NCBI GenBank assembly: GCA_020850615.1
Contig: JADZEI010000085.1
Coordinates: forward strand, 123,040 to 187,039
Reading direction: 5' to 3'
From: Dehalococcoidia bacterium
Lineage (GTDB): Bacteria > Chloroflexota > Dehalococcoidia > Tepidiformales > Tepidiformaceae
Length of the DNA stretch: 64,000 nt
Shown: in pieces, positions 8,318 to 17,704 of the stretch
Layout of the letters: each line of letters begins with the position of its first letter
How positions within the stretch are numbered: the stretch's first letter is position 1
The notes under the pieces: generated by a model
Databases searched by the model: none
The model's input: only the letters and a program-made list of their open reading frames with translations
What the model was told of the DNA's origin: nothing
Translations under genes and position numbers: made by a program

Positions 8318-9970
8318 GTGATCGAACGAGTGGCGCGGGGGTTCCTCACGGCGCCCCGGCTCTGGGGCCTCTCCGAGGCGAAGATCGACCCCTACACGGC
8401 CGGCATGGTCCTCGTCCTCGGGCTCGGCATCCTCGTCCGGGCGATCCAGGTGGTCCCGGCGGACTTCCCGCTGAACGACGGCGGCATGTTCTACGCGATG
8501 ACGCGGGACCTCCAGGCGAACGGCTACCGGCTCCCTGAGTTCACCAGCTACAACGGCGGCCACATCCCCTTCGCCTACCCGCCGCTCGCGTTCTACGTCA
8601 CCGGCCTGGTCGATGACGCGCTGCCGGTGAGCCTGGTGACCCTCTTCCGGGTGGTCCCGCTGCTTGTGACGTGCGCCACGCTGTTCGCGTTCTGGGGGCT
8701 CGCCCGCGCGACGCTCGAATCGAAGCTGGCGGTGCTGGCAGCTGTGGCGGCCTTCACGTTCATCCCGCGCAGCTTCATCTGGCTGATCATGGGCGGTGGC
8801 GCGACGCGGTCGTTCGGGCTGTTGTTCGCGATCCTCGCGCTCACGCAGGCAGCGAAGCTGTACCGCGATGGCGGCCGCCGCCCGCTGGTCCTCGGCATCC
8901 TCCTCTCCGCGGCGACGATCCTGAGCCACCTGCAGACGGGCTGGTTCCTGGCATTCAGCACCGCCCTGTTCTGGGCCTTCCTCGGGCCGCGAAGGTCGAG
9001 CATCCTGCCCTCGGCGCTCCTCGCGGGCGGGACGCTCCTGCTGACCGCGCCGTGGTGGGGCACGGTCATGGCCTACCACGGCGCCGAGCCCTTCCTCGCG
9101 GCGAACGGCAGTGGCGGCACGCTCTTCGGGACGGAGGCGGCACGCGAGTCCTTCGTAATGGCGCTCGCCCGGTCGATCTCCACGAGCGAGCCGTTCTTCC
9201 CGCTCATCGCCGGGCTCGGGCTGCTCGGCGGGGCGCTCTGCTTCGCTCGGCACCGCCTGCTCTTCCCCGCCTGGTGGCTCGTCATCATCCTGCTCGATGT
9301 CCGCGCGTTCACGACCTACGCGGCGCTGCCGATTGGCCTGCTCGCCGGGATCGCGGTCGCCGATGGGCTGGTGCCGCTGCTCCAGCGGCTCGCCGCGAAC
9401 GATGGCCCGGCCCGCTGGTGGGCATCGCCGCGGCTCAAGGTCGGTGTCGTGCTCGTGGCGATGCTCTACTTCGTCGCATTCAGTGCGACCGTGGACGAGC
9501 CGGGGTACGGCGAGCTCCGGTCGCTCCAGGCGGTCCCGGCCGAGCAGCGCGACACGATGGCGGCGATCACGCGGGTCACCCGTCCCGGTTCGGCGGTGCT
9601 CATCATCCCCGGGCGCTCGTGGGAGATCGGTAACGACGCGGAGTGGCTGCCGGTGCTCGGCGAGCGGGTGAGCGTGGCCACCGTGCAGGGTTCGGAGTGG
9701 TTGCCCGGCGGCGCCTTCGACCGGGCGATCTTCGCCTACAACAGCGCCTGGCGTTGCGCGAACAGCGACGTGGAGTGCCTCAACACCTGGGCGGTGCGGT
9801 GGGAGCGGCCGTTCGCGTACGTCTACCTGCCCACGCGCGCCGAAGGCGGGCCCTGCTGCACGGCGCTCGCCGCGTCGATGCGCGCGAGCAACGAGTACCG
9901 GCAGGTGTACCAGGGGCCTGGCGGCGAGATCTTCGAACGGCTGATCCCGGAGCTGCCCGGGGCGCCGTAG
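8318..9970 (+). CDS. Polytopic GT-C/GT39-like membrane glycosyltransferase
   Basis: ~550-residue integral membrane protein with about ten hydrophobic helices and a C-terminal soluble domain. The loop after the first helix, VPADFPLNDGGMFYAMTRDL, has the acidic residues and 'D-G-x-x-(F/Y)' setting seen in GT-C enzymes (ArnT/PMT class), which use polyprenyl-phosphate sugars at the outer membrane face. The C-terminal domain (WEIGNDAEWLPVLGERV, later CCTALAASM) has four or more Cys. The GTG at 8318 is chosen because GGAGG lies 5 nt upstream; GTG 8288 is an alternative. The specific sugar and acceptor are unknown. It stands alone, without other glycan genes. Confidence 0.72.
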   Translation: MIERVARGFLTAPRLWGLSEAKIDPYTAGMVLVLGLGILVRAIQVVPADFPLNDGGMFYAMTRDLQANGYRLPEFTSYNGGHIPFAYPPLAFYVTGLVDDALPVSLVTLFRVVPLLVTCATLFAFWGLARATLESKLAVLAAVAAFTFIPRSFIWLIMGGGATRSFGLLFAILALTQAAKLYRDGGRRPLVLGILLSAATILSHLQTGWFLAFSTALFWAFLGPRRSSILPSALLAGGTLLLTAPWWGTVMAYHGAEPFLAANGSGGTLFGTEAARESFVMALARSISTSEPFFPLIAGLGLLGGALCFARHRLLFPAWWLVIILLDVRAFTTYAALPIGLLAGIAVADGLVPLLQRLAANDGPARWWASPRLKVGVVLVAMLYFVAFSATVDEPGYGELRSLQAVPAEQRDTMAAITRVTRPGSAVLIIPGRSWEIGNDAEWLPVLGERVSVATVQGSEWLPGGAFDRAIFAYNSAWRCANSDVECLNTWAVRWERPFAYVYLPTRAEGGPCCTALAASMRASNEYRQVYQGPGGEIFERLIPELPGAP

Positions 9971-10017
9971 CGAGCTGTTGCGGCGCTGTAATGCGGCGCG
10001 CCCGGCTGTGATGCGGC

Positions 10018-10341
10018 GTGCGGCCGGGCGGTATCACCCTCCCGGCCGTGAACGGATGGCGAGCTGCTTCCTGGCGGTGGCGGCCTGGCGTACGCATCGT
10101 TGCGAAACTCGCGGTGCGGGGCTGCGCCGCGCTAACGCTTGCCGCGGCCGTCGTCGCCGTCGAGGGCTCTGGGCCGCACGAAGCGTCCGCACAGGCGCCG
10201 CCCGCGCACGCCCCGACGCTCACCCATGCACCCGCCTCCGGCGGCCCGGACGGCGACATGGTCCAGCCGATCGCCGCCCTCGCGGTCGCGTTCGCCGCGA
10301 TGGGGCTCGCCGTTGCGCTCGTCGCGCGAGACGACGTATAA
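10018..10341 (+). CDS. Small predicted exported/membrane protein (tentative)
   Basis: 107 codons from GTG 10018 (alternative starts GTG 10048 and GTG 10114). A hydrophobic stretch LAVRGCAALTLAAAVVAV is followed by an Ala-x-Ala site (EASAQA), a Pro/His/Ala-rich loop and a second hydrophobic helix AALAVAFAAMGLAVALVA ending RDDV. This is the layout of a tiny anchored protein. No homologue is recognised and no clear ribosome site is seen, so this could be a chance frame in GC-rich DNA; the coherent helix-loop-helix pattern is the argument for it. Confidence 0.45.
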   Translation: MRPGGITLPAVNGWRAASWRWRPGVRIVAKLAVRGCAALTLAAAVVAVEGSGPHEASAQAPPAHAPTLTHAPASGGPDGDMVQPIAALAVAFAAMGLAVALVARDDV

Positions 10342-10451
10342 GCCGCAGCCCACTCCCGCAGCGGCATGCCAGCGCCTCGCCGATTCCGGTAGACTGGCCG
10401 GCGACCGGGCGATTCGCGATAGAACCCCGGGGCGACGTGGAGGACGGTTAC

Positions 10452-10934
10452 ATGGCTGCGCGCAGGCATCTTCTGCCAGGGCTCGCGGTCGCGACGCTCG
10501 CCGCCGTGGCGGCGGTTGCGATGCTGGGGCCCGCGGCAGGAGGGGGAGCGCCGGGTCCGGGCACGGACCAGGCCCCGCCGGGCGAGCTGCTCGGCACGTT
10601 GCCGGCCGGGATGATCGAGGGCCAGGGACTGGCAGTGCGGCGATGGGCCGGGCCGCCGACGGGGCTGCTCGACGAGGCCGCGGTCCGCAGCCTGGCGGCG
10701 CGCTACGGCCCCGCGGGTGAAGTCGCTCTCGTCGAGCTCGTCGATGCGCCGCCCGGCAAGTATGGCGACACGAACCTGCGGCCGGAGATGCAGGGCCCGC
10801 TGTGGGCGGTCGTCCTCAGCCCACCGCCGGCCATCTACGATGCGCCGCCCGGTGCGCGGCACGGCAGCGTGCGGTTCCTGGACGCGCGGAGCGGCGAGCT
10901 GATCTGGGGCATGGACGCGGCGCTGGTGGATTAG
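10452..10934 (+). CDS. Hypothetical exported protein
   Basis: 160-residue protein with a clear signal sequence (MAARRHLLPGLAVATLAAVA) followed by a Gly/Pro-rich spacer and a ~100-residue soluble domain. The mature part includes EVALVELVDAPPGKYGDTN, WAVVLSPPPAIYDAPPGARH and a final strand SVRFLDARSGELIWGMDAAL, as in PepSY-like or lipoprotein domains ending in a conserved Trp-Gly. No family is assigned. GGAGG lies 8 nt before the ATG, and a TAGACT box lies ~55 nt upstream. It is convergent with erpA across a shared terminator. Confidence 0.7.
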   Translation: MAARRHLLPGLAVATLAAVAAVAMLGPAAGGGAPGPGTDQAPPGELLGTLPAGMIEGQGLAVRRWAGPPTGLLDEAAVRSLAARYGPAGEVALVELVDAPPGKYGDTNLRPEMQGPLWAVVLSPPPAIYDAPPGARHGSVRFLDARSGELIWGMDAALVD

Positions 10935-10957
10935 CGGTAGCCGAACGCGCGGGCACG

Positions 10958-10985
10958 AAAAAGGCGCCCCTGGGGGCGCCTTTCG
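10958..10985. terminator. Bidirectional terminator between convergent genes
   Basis: The stem GGCGCCC (10963-10969)/GGGCGCC (10974-10980) is flanked by AAAAA on the left and TTTCGGTT on the right, giving a U-tract in either direction. It separates the exported protein gene (+) from the erpA-like gene (-). Confidence 0.85.
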
Positions 10986-11007
10986 GTTCGTTACGAGCGG
11001 TTCCGGC

Positions 11008-11385
11008 TTAGCAGCAGGCCCGCGGCTGGCCGCTGCCGTCCTCGGTCTGGAAGCTGGAGCCACAGGCGCAGCTCTTCGTGGCGTTCGGGTTGTAGATGCT
11101 GAAGCCGCTCTTCATGATGTCGTCGACATAGTCAATCTCGGCGCCCTGCAGGTACTGCGCGCTCTCCGGGTCGACGACGATGCGGACGCCCATCTGCTCG
11201 AGGACGATGTCGTCCTGCTCGGCGGCGCGGGCGAGCGCCATGCCGTACTGGTAGCCCGAGCAACCACCGCCCGCGACGAAGATGCGCAGCCCGCCGTCGG
11301 CGAGCTCGCGCGCTTCGAGGAGCGCCTTCGCCTTCTCGGCGGCCTTGTCGGTGATGGTAACCAGGGCTTCCTGGGTCTGAGTCAT
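11008..11385 (-). CDS. erpA: A-type iron-sulfur carrier (ErpA/HesB family)
   Basis: 125-residue A-type Fe-S cluster carrier that delivers clusters from the scaffold to apo-proteins. It has the family's three conserved cysteines in GGGCSGYQYGMAL and SCACGSS; VVDPESAQYLQGAEIDYVDD and YNPNA are closest to ErpA. It ends in an extra Cys-Cys. The ATG at 11385 has GGAGG at good distance; 26 further in-frame codons upstream are not used. The gene stands alone, with a 7+7+7 inverted repeat covering its -10 box. That suggests a dedicated regulator, possibly Fe-S or iron responsive (inference). Confidence 0.9.
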   Translation of the reverse strand: MTQTQEALVTITDKAAEKAKALLEARELADGGLRIFVAGGGCSGYQYGMALARAAEQDDIVLEQMGVRIVVDPESAQYLQGAEIDYVDDIMKSGFSIYNPNATKSCACGSSFQTEDGSGQPRACC

Positions 11386-11423
11386 GCTTCCTCCGTGATG
11401 GCGGGCAAGGTGGTGCGCTCTCG

Positions 11424-11444
11424 GCGCTATTGAAAGTATAGCGC
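11424..11444 (-). promoter_or_regulatory. Promoter/operator of the erpA-like gene: 7-bp inverted repeat over TATACT
   Basis: GCGCTAT (11424-11430) and ATAGCGC (11438-11444) form a perfect inverted repeat with a 7-nt spacer. Read on the minus strand, TATACT (11435-11440) is an excellent -10 box lying within the repeat. A dimeric regulator here would block RNA polymerase. Confidence 0.6.
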
Positions 11445-11539
11445 GTGCCGGGGCGCCGGGCACAACTGACCCGGATCAGCTCGGCTTCACCTTTGCCACT
11501 TTACCGCTCGCACGCAGGGACACATACTCGAAACACTTT

Positions 11540-11555
11540 TGTGAATTCGTTCACA
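11540..11555. promoter_or_regulatory. CRP/FNR-type palindrome TGTGA-N6-TCACA upstream of gdhA
   Basis: TGTGAATTCGTTCACA matches the CRP half-site consensus exactly on both arms and is symmetric over 6 bp per arm. It ends 34 bp before the gdhA start. The same consensus recurs at 46529-46544. CRP-family binding is inference; no crp gene is in the window. Confidence 0.6.
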
Positions 11556-11589
11556 TGGACGCCCTCCCCGGGGGGCCACGGAGGAGTGA

Positions 11590-12942
<1,353 letters not shown>

Positions 12943-12959
12943 TCCCCGCCCGCACCAGT

Positions 12960-12982
12960 GGCCCGCGCCTCAGGCGCGGGCC
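12960..12982. terminator. Hairpin between convergent gdhA and desaturase, with a stop codon in its loop
   Basis: Perfect 10-bp stem GGCCCGCGCC/GGCGCGGGCC. The 3-nt loop (12970-12972) is the desaturase TGA stop read on the minus strand. There is no U-run on either side, so termination is likely but not certain. Confidence 0.6.
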
Positions 12983-14016
12983 GGGGCGCTTTCGCGGTGC
13001 AGGTGGCGCAGGCCTTCGAGGTAGGAGGCGATGAGCCCTGCCTCGTGGTACGACACGCCCCGTTCCCGGCAGAACTGCTCGACAATCGGCTTCGCCTTCG
13101 AGAGCTGGTTGCGCGGCATCGTCGGGAAGAGGTGGTGCTCGATCTGGTAGTTCAGTCCGCCGTACCAGAAGTCCACCCAGAGCGGGCCGGTCACGTTGCG
13201 GGAGGTGAGCACCTGCTCGCGGAGGAAGTCCTTGCGGGTGCTGTCGGTGAGCACTTCCATGCCCTTGTGGTTCGAAGCGAAGACCGAGCTGTTGTACAGC
13301 CCGAAGACGGCCTGGTGGACCACCGCGAAGGCGATGGCCATGGGCCAGCTCCCGATTGCGAGGAGCAGCGCACCGTAGAGCACGACGTGCAGGGCCATGA
13401 AGGCCCCCTGGAGCCACGGCTTCTCCGTGTTGCCGGCGAGCAGGTGCTGCACGCTCGTGATCCGCATGTTCACCGCCTGGAACGGGAACAGGAACGGGAA
13501 GAAGAAGGCCTGGAAGCCGATGATCCGCCGCAGCTTCGGGCTGCGGGCCGCGATCTGGTCGGCGGCGAACACGACCATCGGGAACTGGATGTCCGGGTCC
13601 TTGTCGATGTGGTTCGGGTTGGCGTGGTGCTGGTTGTGCTTGGAGCTCCACCAGGTATGGCTGATGCCGATGAGCACGTTGCCGAAGAAGTAGCGCGCGA
13701 CCTTGTTCGCCCGGCGCCCGCGGAATCCCTGCTTGTGGCCGACATCGTGGCCGAGCAGCGCGATCTGAGTGGATGCGAACGCGAGCAGCACCGCATCGGC
13801 GAGCAGGATCCAGGGCGACGACGCGACAATCGCGATAACGACGGCGAGTCCGAGCGTGGCGAGGGCCACGACGGTCTTCATGACGTAGTACGCAGGCCGG
13901 GCTTCGAGCAGGCCCTGCGCGATGACAATCCGCTTCAGGTCGGCGTAGTCGTTGCGCGGGCGGGGTGCAGGGGCGGTGGGGGAAAGGACGGGTTCGACCA
14001 GGACAGGCGCGGTCAT
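12970..14016 (-). CDS. Membrane fatty-acid desaturase, front-end type
   Basis: 348-residue di-iron membrane desaturase with the three His boxes: GHDVGH, SKHNQHH and YQIEHHLFP. The Gln before the third box is typical of front-end and linoleoyl-type desaturases; no cytochrome b5 domain is fused. Four hydrophobic segments lie in pairs around the boxes. The enzyme introduces a double bond into acyl chains using O2 and an electron carrier, implying growth with oxygen and membrane-fluidity control. The ATG at 14016 (MTAPVLVEP) has GGAGG close by. It is convergent with gdhA. Confidence 0.9.
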   Translation of the reverse strand: MTAPVLVEPVLSPTAPAPRPRNDYADLKRIVIAQGLLEARPAYYVMKTVVALATLGLAVVIAIVASSPWILLADAVLLAFASTQIALLGHDVGHKQGFRGRRANKVARYFFGNVLIGISHTWWSSKHNQHHANPNHIDKDPDIQFPMVVFAADQIAARSPKLRRIIGFQAFFFPFLFPFQAVNMRITSVQHLLAGNTEKPWLQGAFMALHVVLYGALLLAIGSWPMAIAFAVVHQAVFGLYNSSVFASNHKGMEVLTDSTRKDFLREQVLTSRNVTGPLWVDFWYGGLNYQIEHHLFPTMPRNQLSKAKPIVEQFCRERGVSYHEAGLIASYLEGLRHLHRESAPARA

Positions 14017-14162
14017 CGGCCTCCACGAGATAGAGGCTCGCGCCTCAGGGCGCCGCGTCCCGGCGCCGATCACTGCCATCACCGTACCACGCGGCCCGGG
14101 CGGCGTCGCGATCGAACCGTAAACGGCTCGACACAGCCCCGGCGATCGCTGATAACAGGGTC

Positions 14163-14756
14163 ATGGGAGAACGCCGCGCCACCATCGTCCGTAAGACCGC
14201 CGAGACATCGATCGAGCTCACCCTGGACCTCGACGGCACCGGCACGTTCGCCATCGACACGGGCATCGGCTTCTTCGACCACATGCTCAGCCATATCGCC
14301 AAGCACGGCGTGTTTGACCTCGAGCTGCGCGCCACCGGCGACCTCCACGTCGACCAGCACCACACCATCGAGGACTGCGGGATCGCGCTCGGCGAGGCGC
14401 TGGCGGTGGCGCTGGGCAACAAGGCGGGCCTGGTCCGCGCCGGCTCGGCCTACATGCCGCTCGACGAGGCGCTCGCCTTCGCGGCGGTGGACCTCAGCGG
14501 GCGGGCGTACTCGGTGTTGGAGCTGCGCCTGCTCGGTCGCGAAGTGGGCGGCTTCGAAGCGCACCTCCTGGAGCACTTCCTCGAGTCGTTCGCGCACGCG
14601 GCGAAGCTGAACATGCACGTGAAGACGCTCGCCGGCGTGAACGACCACCACAAGGCGGAGGCCTGCTTCAAGGCGCTCGCCCGGGCCCTGGACGCTGCCT
14701 GCCGGATGGATCCGCGGCGGGGCGGGGACATCCCGAGCACCAAAGGGACGATTTAG
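14163..14756 (+). CDS. hisB: Imidazoleglycerol-phosphate dehydratase
   Basis: 197-residue monofunctional HisB, catalysing step 6 of histidine synthesis. Metal-binding motifs are GIGFFDHMLSHIAKHG, DLHVDQHHTIEDCGIALG and AGVNDHHKAEACFKALARAL, plus FEAHLLEHFLESFA. The length is standard for bacteria without the fused phosphatase. It stands alone rather than in a his operon. No Shine-Dalgarno is evident; GATAAC sits 6 nt before the ATG, in the same geometry as the leaderless promoters seen elsewhere in the window. Confidence 0.96.
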   Translation: MGERRATIVRKTAETSIELTLDLDGTGTFAIDTGIGFFDHMLSHIAKHGVFDLELRATGDLHVDQHHTIEDCGIALGEALAVALGNKAGLVRAGSAYMPLDEALAFAAVDLSGRAYSVLELRLLGREVGGFEAHLLEHFLESFAHAAKLNMHVKTLAGVNDHHKAEACFKALARALDAACRMDPRRGGDIPSTKGTI

Positions 14757-14783
14757 CCCCCGCCCCTGCCCTTCCGCACCGCG

Positions 14784-14811
14784 GATTTTCGATTTTCGGT
14801 TTTCGATTTCC
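14784..14811 (+). repeat. Heptamer tandem repeat, GATTTTC family x4
   Basis: Units GATTTTC, GATTTTC, GGTTTTC and GATTTCC lie 28 bp after hisB. It is the reverse complement of the GAAAATC/GGAAATC array at 56946-56973 and shares its CCGGCG flank, so the two loci carry the same element in opposite orientation. Confidence 0.85.
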
Positions 14812-14936
14812 GCCGGGGTCGACGGTGTCGCTTTCGGAGCGGGCGGGCAGCTGGTTTGCGACGTGGATTCCCGGCGGGCTTTCCGAATGGGGTTCGGGCG
14901 TTGACAGTGGCGGTGGCGGCTCTCAGGATCCGGGCC

Positions 14937-15953
14937 GTGGAAGCAGCAATCGAGAAGTACCTCGCGCTCAAGCTGGGCGTGCCGTCGGTGAAGGTCTCCC
15001 ATCTCTTGCGGATCCCGGGTGGCGCCAGCCGCGAGACGTGGATGTTCAAAGCCGTCTGGAACGACGAGGAGGAGCGCCACGCCGAGGAGTTCGTCCTCCG
15101 GCTGGACCCGCCTGCCAGCCTCGTCGAATCCGAACGCGAACACGAGTACGCGTTCTACCGCGCCTTCGAAGGGCACCCGGAGATCCCTGTGCCGCGCATG
15201 CGCTGGCTGGAAACCGGCCCCGAACACATGGGCGCGCCGTTCTTCATCATGGACCGCATCCCGAACTGCGAATCCAGCCCGCGCACGATCCTCGAGCCGT
15301 TCTGGGCTGAGGCGCGGCCCATGCTCGCCCGCCGCAAGTACGAAATCCTCGGCCGGATCGCGCGCTTCGACTGGCGCGGCTCGACGATCGAGTCCGTCAT
15401 CGCGCCGCCCGCGCTCGACGCCTGCTGGAAGCGCGAGCTCGACTACTGGGAAGACATGATCGACCGCCACGAGATCAGCCCGCAGCCGATATCGCGCGCG
15501 GCCATCCGCTGGCTCCGCGCGAACCCGCCGCCGCCGGCGGAGCGCATCTCCGTGGTCCACGGCGACTACCGCACGGGCAACTTCCTCTACCGCACCGACG
15601 GCATCCACGGGATCGTCGACTGGGAGATGGCCCACCTCGGCGACCCGCTCGAAGACCTCGCCTGGTCCTTCATGGAGGCGTGGGAATGGGCCCGTGACGG
15701 CAAGAAAGGTGGCATCATCGACGTCGAGGATGCGATCGCCGCGTGGGAACACACCTCCGGGATGACCGTCGACCGGGACGCGCTACGCTGGTGGGACGTG
15801 CTCATGGGCGTGAAGGGCCAGGCGCTCTGGCTCACGGGCGCGCACTCGTTCGCCGACGGCCGTTCGAGCGAGCTCATCCTCGCGATGACCGCCTACTGGC
15901 TCAACAACTTCCAGGACGAGATCCTGCTTCGCTCGATGGGGAGGTCCGCATGA
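14937..15953 (+). CDS. APH-fold phosphotransferase family protein (acyl-CoA metabolism type)
   Basis: 338-residue kinase-fold protein. The ATP-site and Lys region is followed by the Brenner motif VVHGDYRTGNFLY and the metal-binding IVDWEMAHLGDPLEDLAW. This subgroup is usually found with acyl-CoA dehydrogenases (the ACAD10/11 kinase-like domain, which phosphorylates 4-hydroxyacyl-CoAs). A small antibiotic kinase is less likely. The GTG at 14937 has AGGA 8 nt upstream; TTG 14901 and GTG 14856 are alternatives. Its stop overlaps the next ATG, giving a four-gene run with the helical protein, Nudix and receiver-like proteins. Confidence 0.82.
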   Translation: MEAAIEKYLALKLGVPSVKVSHLLRIPGGASRETWMFKAVWNDEEERHAEEFVLRLDPPASLVESEREHEYAFYRAFEGHPEIPVPRMRWLETGPEHMGAPFFIMDRIPNCESSPRTILEPFWAEARPMLARRKYEILGRIARFDWRGSTIESVIAPPALDACWKRELDYWEDMIDRHEISPQPISRAAIRWLRANPPPPAERISVVHGDYRTGNFLYRTDGIHGIVDWEMAHLGDPLEDLAWSFMEAWEWARDGKKGGIIDVEDAIAAWEHTSGMTVDRDALRWWDVLMGVKGQALWLTGAHSFADGRSSELILAMTAYWLNNFQDEILLRSMGRSA

Positions 15954-16396
15954 GGCCGCCGATACCGCACACGCTCCAGGTGGTCGCCGGCACGCTGGCC
16001 ACCCAGGTCCTTCCCGAAGCGCGGACGCCGTTCGGGCAGCAGGCCGTCGGCCTCGCCGCACAGCTCTGCGTCCTCATCTCCCAGGAGTTCGACCGCGCGG
16101 TCGCCCGGCTTGTCGAAGAAAACGGCGCCGTCGTGGCGCTCTTCGCCCGCGCCACGGATGTCGTCCCCGCGGGCGAGCTCCGCGACCGGCTCGCGGCCGC
16201 GGCCGCCACGCCGGTGCCGGGGCCCGACCTCCGCGTCTCGGCGCTCCAGGTGGTGAACGACGACCTGCGCCGGATGCTGATCGACCTGCACGCCGCGGTG
16301 GAGCAGCTCGCCACCCCGGAAGCGCGCGCGCTCGATGCCGCGATCTGGGACGAACTGCGGGCGTCGACGCAGCGGCGCCACCTGATGCAGGGATGA
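15950..16396 (+). CDS. Hypothetical helical protein in phosphotransferase operon
   Basis: 148-residue Ala-rich, helix-forming protein without recognised motifs (QQAVGLAAQLCVLISQEFD; VSALQVVNDDLRRMLIDLHA). It overlaps both neighbours by ATGA junctions, so translation is coupled to the upstream kinase-like gene and the downstream Nudix gene. Proteins of this size beside such phosphotransferases may be partner subunits. That is inference from position only. Confidence 0.75.
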   Translation: MRPPIPHTLQVVAGTLATQVLPEARTPFGQQAVGLAAQLCVLISQEFDRAVARLVEENGAVVALFARATDVVPAGELRDRLAAAAATPVPGPDLRVSALQVVNDDLRRMLIDLHAAVEQLATPEARALDAAIWDELRASTQRRHLMQG

Positions 16397-16962
16397 AGGT
16401 CCAGCTCCGCGACGCGCTCGCGGATTACCGGCCCCGCGTGGCGGCCCCGGCGGCGAAGGTGGAGCCGGCGGGTGTGCTCGTGCTGCTCTATGAGCATGGC
16501 GGTGTGCCCCACGTGGTCTTCCAGAAGCGGACCGACCGGGTGCGCGACCACAAGGGCCAGATCAGCTTCCCCGGCGGCGCCATGGACCCGGGCGACGAAA
16601 CCGTGCTCTACACCGCCCTGCGCGAGACGCACGAGGAGATCGGCGTCCACCCGGACCACGTCGACGTGCTCGGCCAGCTGGACGACCACGTCACGATTTC
16701 GAACTTCCTGGTGACGCCGTTCGTGGGCTGGCTCGAACGCTACCCCTACGAGTGGTCGTTCAGCGACGAGGAGGTCGCATACCTGCTCGAAGTGCCGCTC
16801 CCGCACCTGCTCGACCCCGACAACTTCGTGCCCGACCGGCGGGTGGTGAACGGCCGCGAGTACGTCCTCCCCTCGTACCAGTTCGGCCAGGACCTCATCT
16901 GGGGCGCGACCGGGCGCATGCTGAGCAACTTCCTCGAGATCTACTCGGGGGTGCTGCGCTGA
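16393..16962 (+). CDS. Nudix hydrolase, CoA pyrophosphatase type
   Basis: 189-residue Nudix enzyme. The Nudix box is complete: GGAMDPGDETVLYTALRETHEEIGV (quoted in two parts: GGAMDPGDE, then RETHEEIGV). It is preceded by KGQISFPGG, the short form of the NuCoA motif seen in CoA diphosphatases (NudL/CoAse). Predicted reaction: CoA or acyl-CoA to 3',5'-ADP plus (acyl-)phosphopantetheine, which fits the CoA-centred neighbourhood. The ATG overlaps the preceding stop. A general ADP-sugar role cannot be excluded. Confidence 0.88.
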   Translation: MKVQLRDALADYRPRVAAPAAKVEPAGVLVLLYEHGGVPHVVFQKRTDRVRDHKGQISFPGGAMDPGDETVLYTALRETHEEIGVHPDHVDVLGQLDDHVTISNFLVTPFVGWLERYPYEWSFSDEEVAYLLEVPLPHLLDPDNFVPDRRVVNGREYVLPSYQFGQDLIWGATGRMLSNFLEIYSGVLR

Positions 16963-17285
16963 TGCGGATCGCCGTCCTGACCCGCGACCTGATGTTCTTC
17001 ACCGCGGCCGAGGGCATCGCCGGGGCCACGGGCCACGAAGCTGTGCAGGTCGAAGACGCCGCCAACGCTGCCGGGTTCGACCTGTTCGTGGTGGACCTGG
17101 CGCCGAGCACCGGGATCGACCTCCTGGCGGTGGCGATGCTCGACCCGCTGCGCACGGCCGCATTCATACCCCACGTGCAGGTCGAGCGGCTGACCGGCGC
17201 GCGCGCTGCCGGCCTGGCGGAGGTGCACCGGCGCGGCGCGCTCGCGCAGGAGCTCCCCCGGATCATCGCCCAGCACGCCGGGTGA
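16962..17285 (+). CDS. Small receiver-like/flavodoxin-like hypothetical protein
   Basis: 107 residues with an alternating beta-alpha pattern: MRIAVLTRDLMFF, GFDLFVVDLAPS, AAFIPHVQVERL, ARAAGLAEVHRRGA. The third strand ends in Asp like a CheY receiver, but the acidic N-terminal pair and the Lys are missing, so phosphorylation is doubtful. The start codon lies one base beyond the Nudix stop region (TGATG), making it the last gene of the overlapping run. Confidence 0.68.
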   Translation: MRIAVLTRDLMFFTAAEGIAGATGHEAVQVEDAANAAGFDLFVVDLAPSTGIDLLAVAMLDPLRTAAFIPHVQVERLTGARAAGLAEVHRRGALAQELPRIIAQHAG

Positions 17286-17287
17286 GG

Positions 17288-17293
17288 TAGGAT
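17288..17293 (+). promoter_or_regulatory. -10 box (TAGGAT) of a leaderless gene
   Basis: TAGGAT lies exactly 6 nt before the GTG at 17300 and just after the stop of the preceding gene (17285). No Shine-Dalgarno fits in the gap. Confidence 0.55.
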
Positions 17294-17299
17294 GCCGCG

Positions 17300-17533
17300 G
17301 TGATCACCTGCACGCGCTGCGCCGTCCCGCTCGTCTTCCTCGGCGAGCGGAGGTTCCACGAAGGCACCCGGGTCGGCTTCCTCGGTGACCTCGCCGAGCT
17401 GTTCCAGCACCGCGAAGAGTTCGAGCTGTTCGCCTGCACGCAGTGCGGTAGCAGCGAGCTGTTCATCAAGGGCGTGGGCGATGATCTCCGCGCCGCCAAC
17501 CCCACATTCGAGGAATGGCGAAAGGCCCACTGA
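17300..17533 (+). CDS. Small zinc-ribbon protein
   Basis: 77 residues with two Cys-x2-Cys knuckles (CTRC at residues 4-7; CTQC at ~46-49) separated by FLGERRFHEGTRVGFLG, a classic small zinc ribbon. The C-terminal NPTFEEWRKAH is unremarkable. The GTG start is placed by the -10 box 6 nt upstream and by the second residue Ile directly before the first knuckle. Function unknown. Confidence 0.72.
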   Translation: MITCTRCAVPLVFLGERRFHEGTRVGFLGDLAELFQHREEFELFACTQCGSSELFIKGVGDDLRAANPTFEEWRKAH

Positions 17534-17704
17534 CCTGGTCGCGCCTTCCCGCCGCTGACGCGATCAACTGACGGGGTCTTTCCCAATCGCGGGTACGTCA
17601 CCTCCCTGCCACCGAACGTCCGGGGGCGCGCGTTTCGCCGCCCGCGGCGAGCGTCGAACTCCCGAATGAGCCCGGTTCGAGCGGCCAGGCGGGAGGACGT
17701 GGTG

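Noticed and set aside
8192..9253. 353-codon minus-strand frame rich in Arg/Glu
   Set aside because: Antisense to the membrane glycosyltransferase-like gene, with no hydrophobic or motif pattern.
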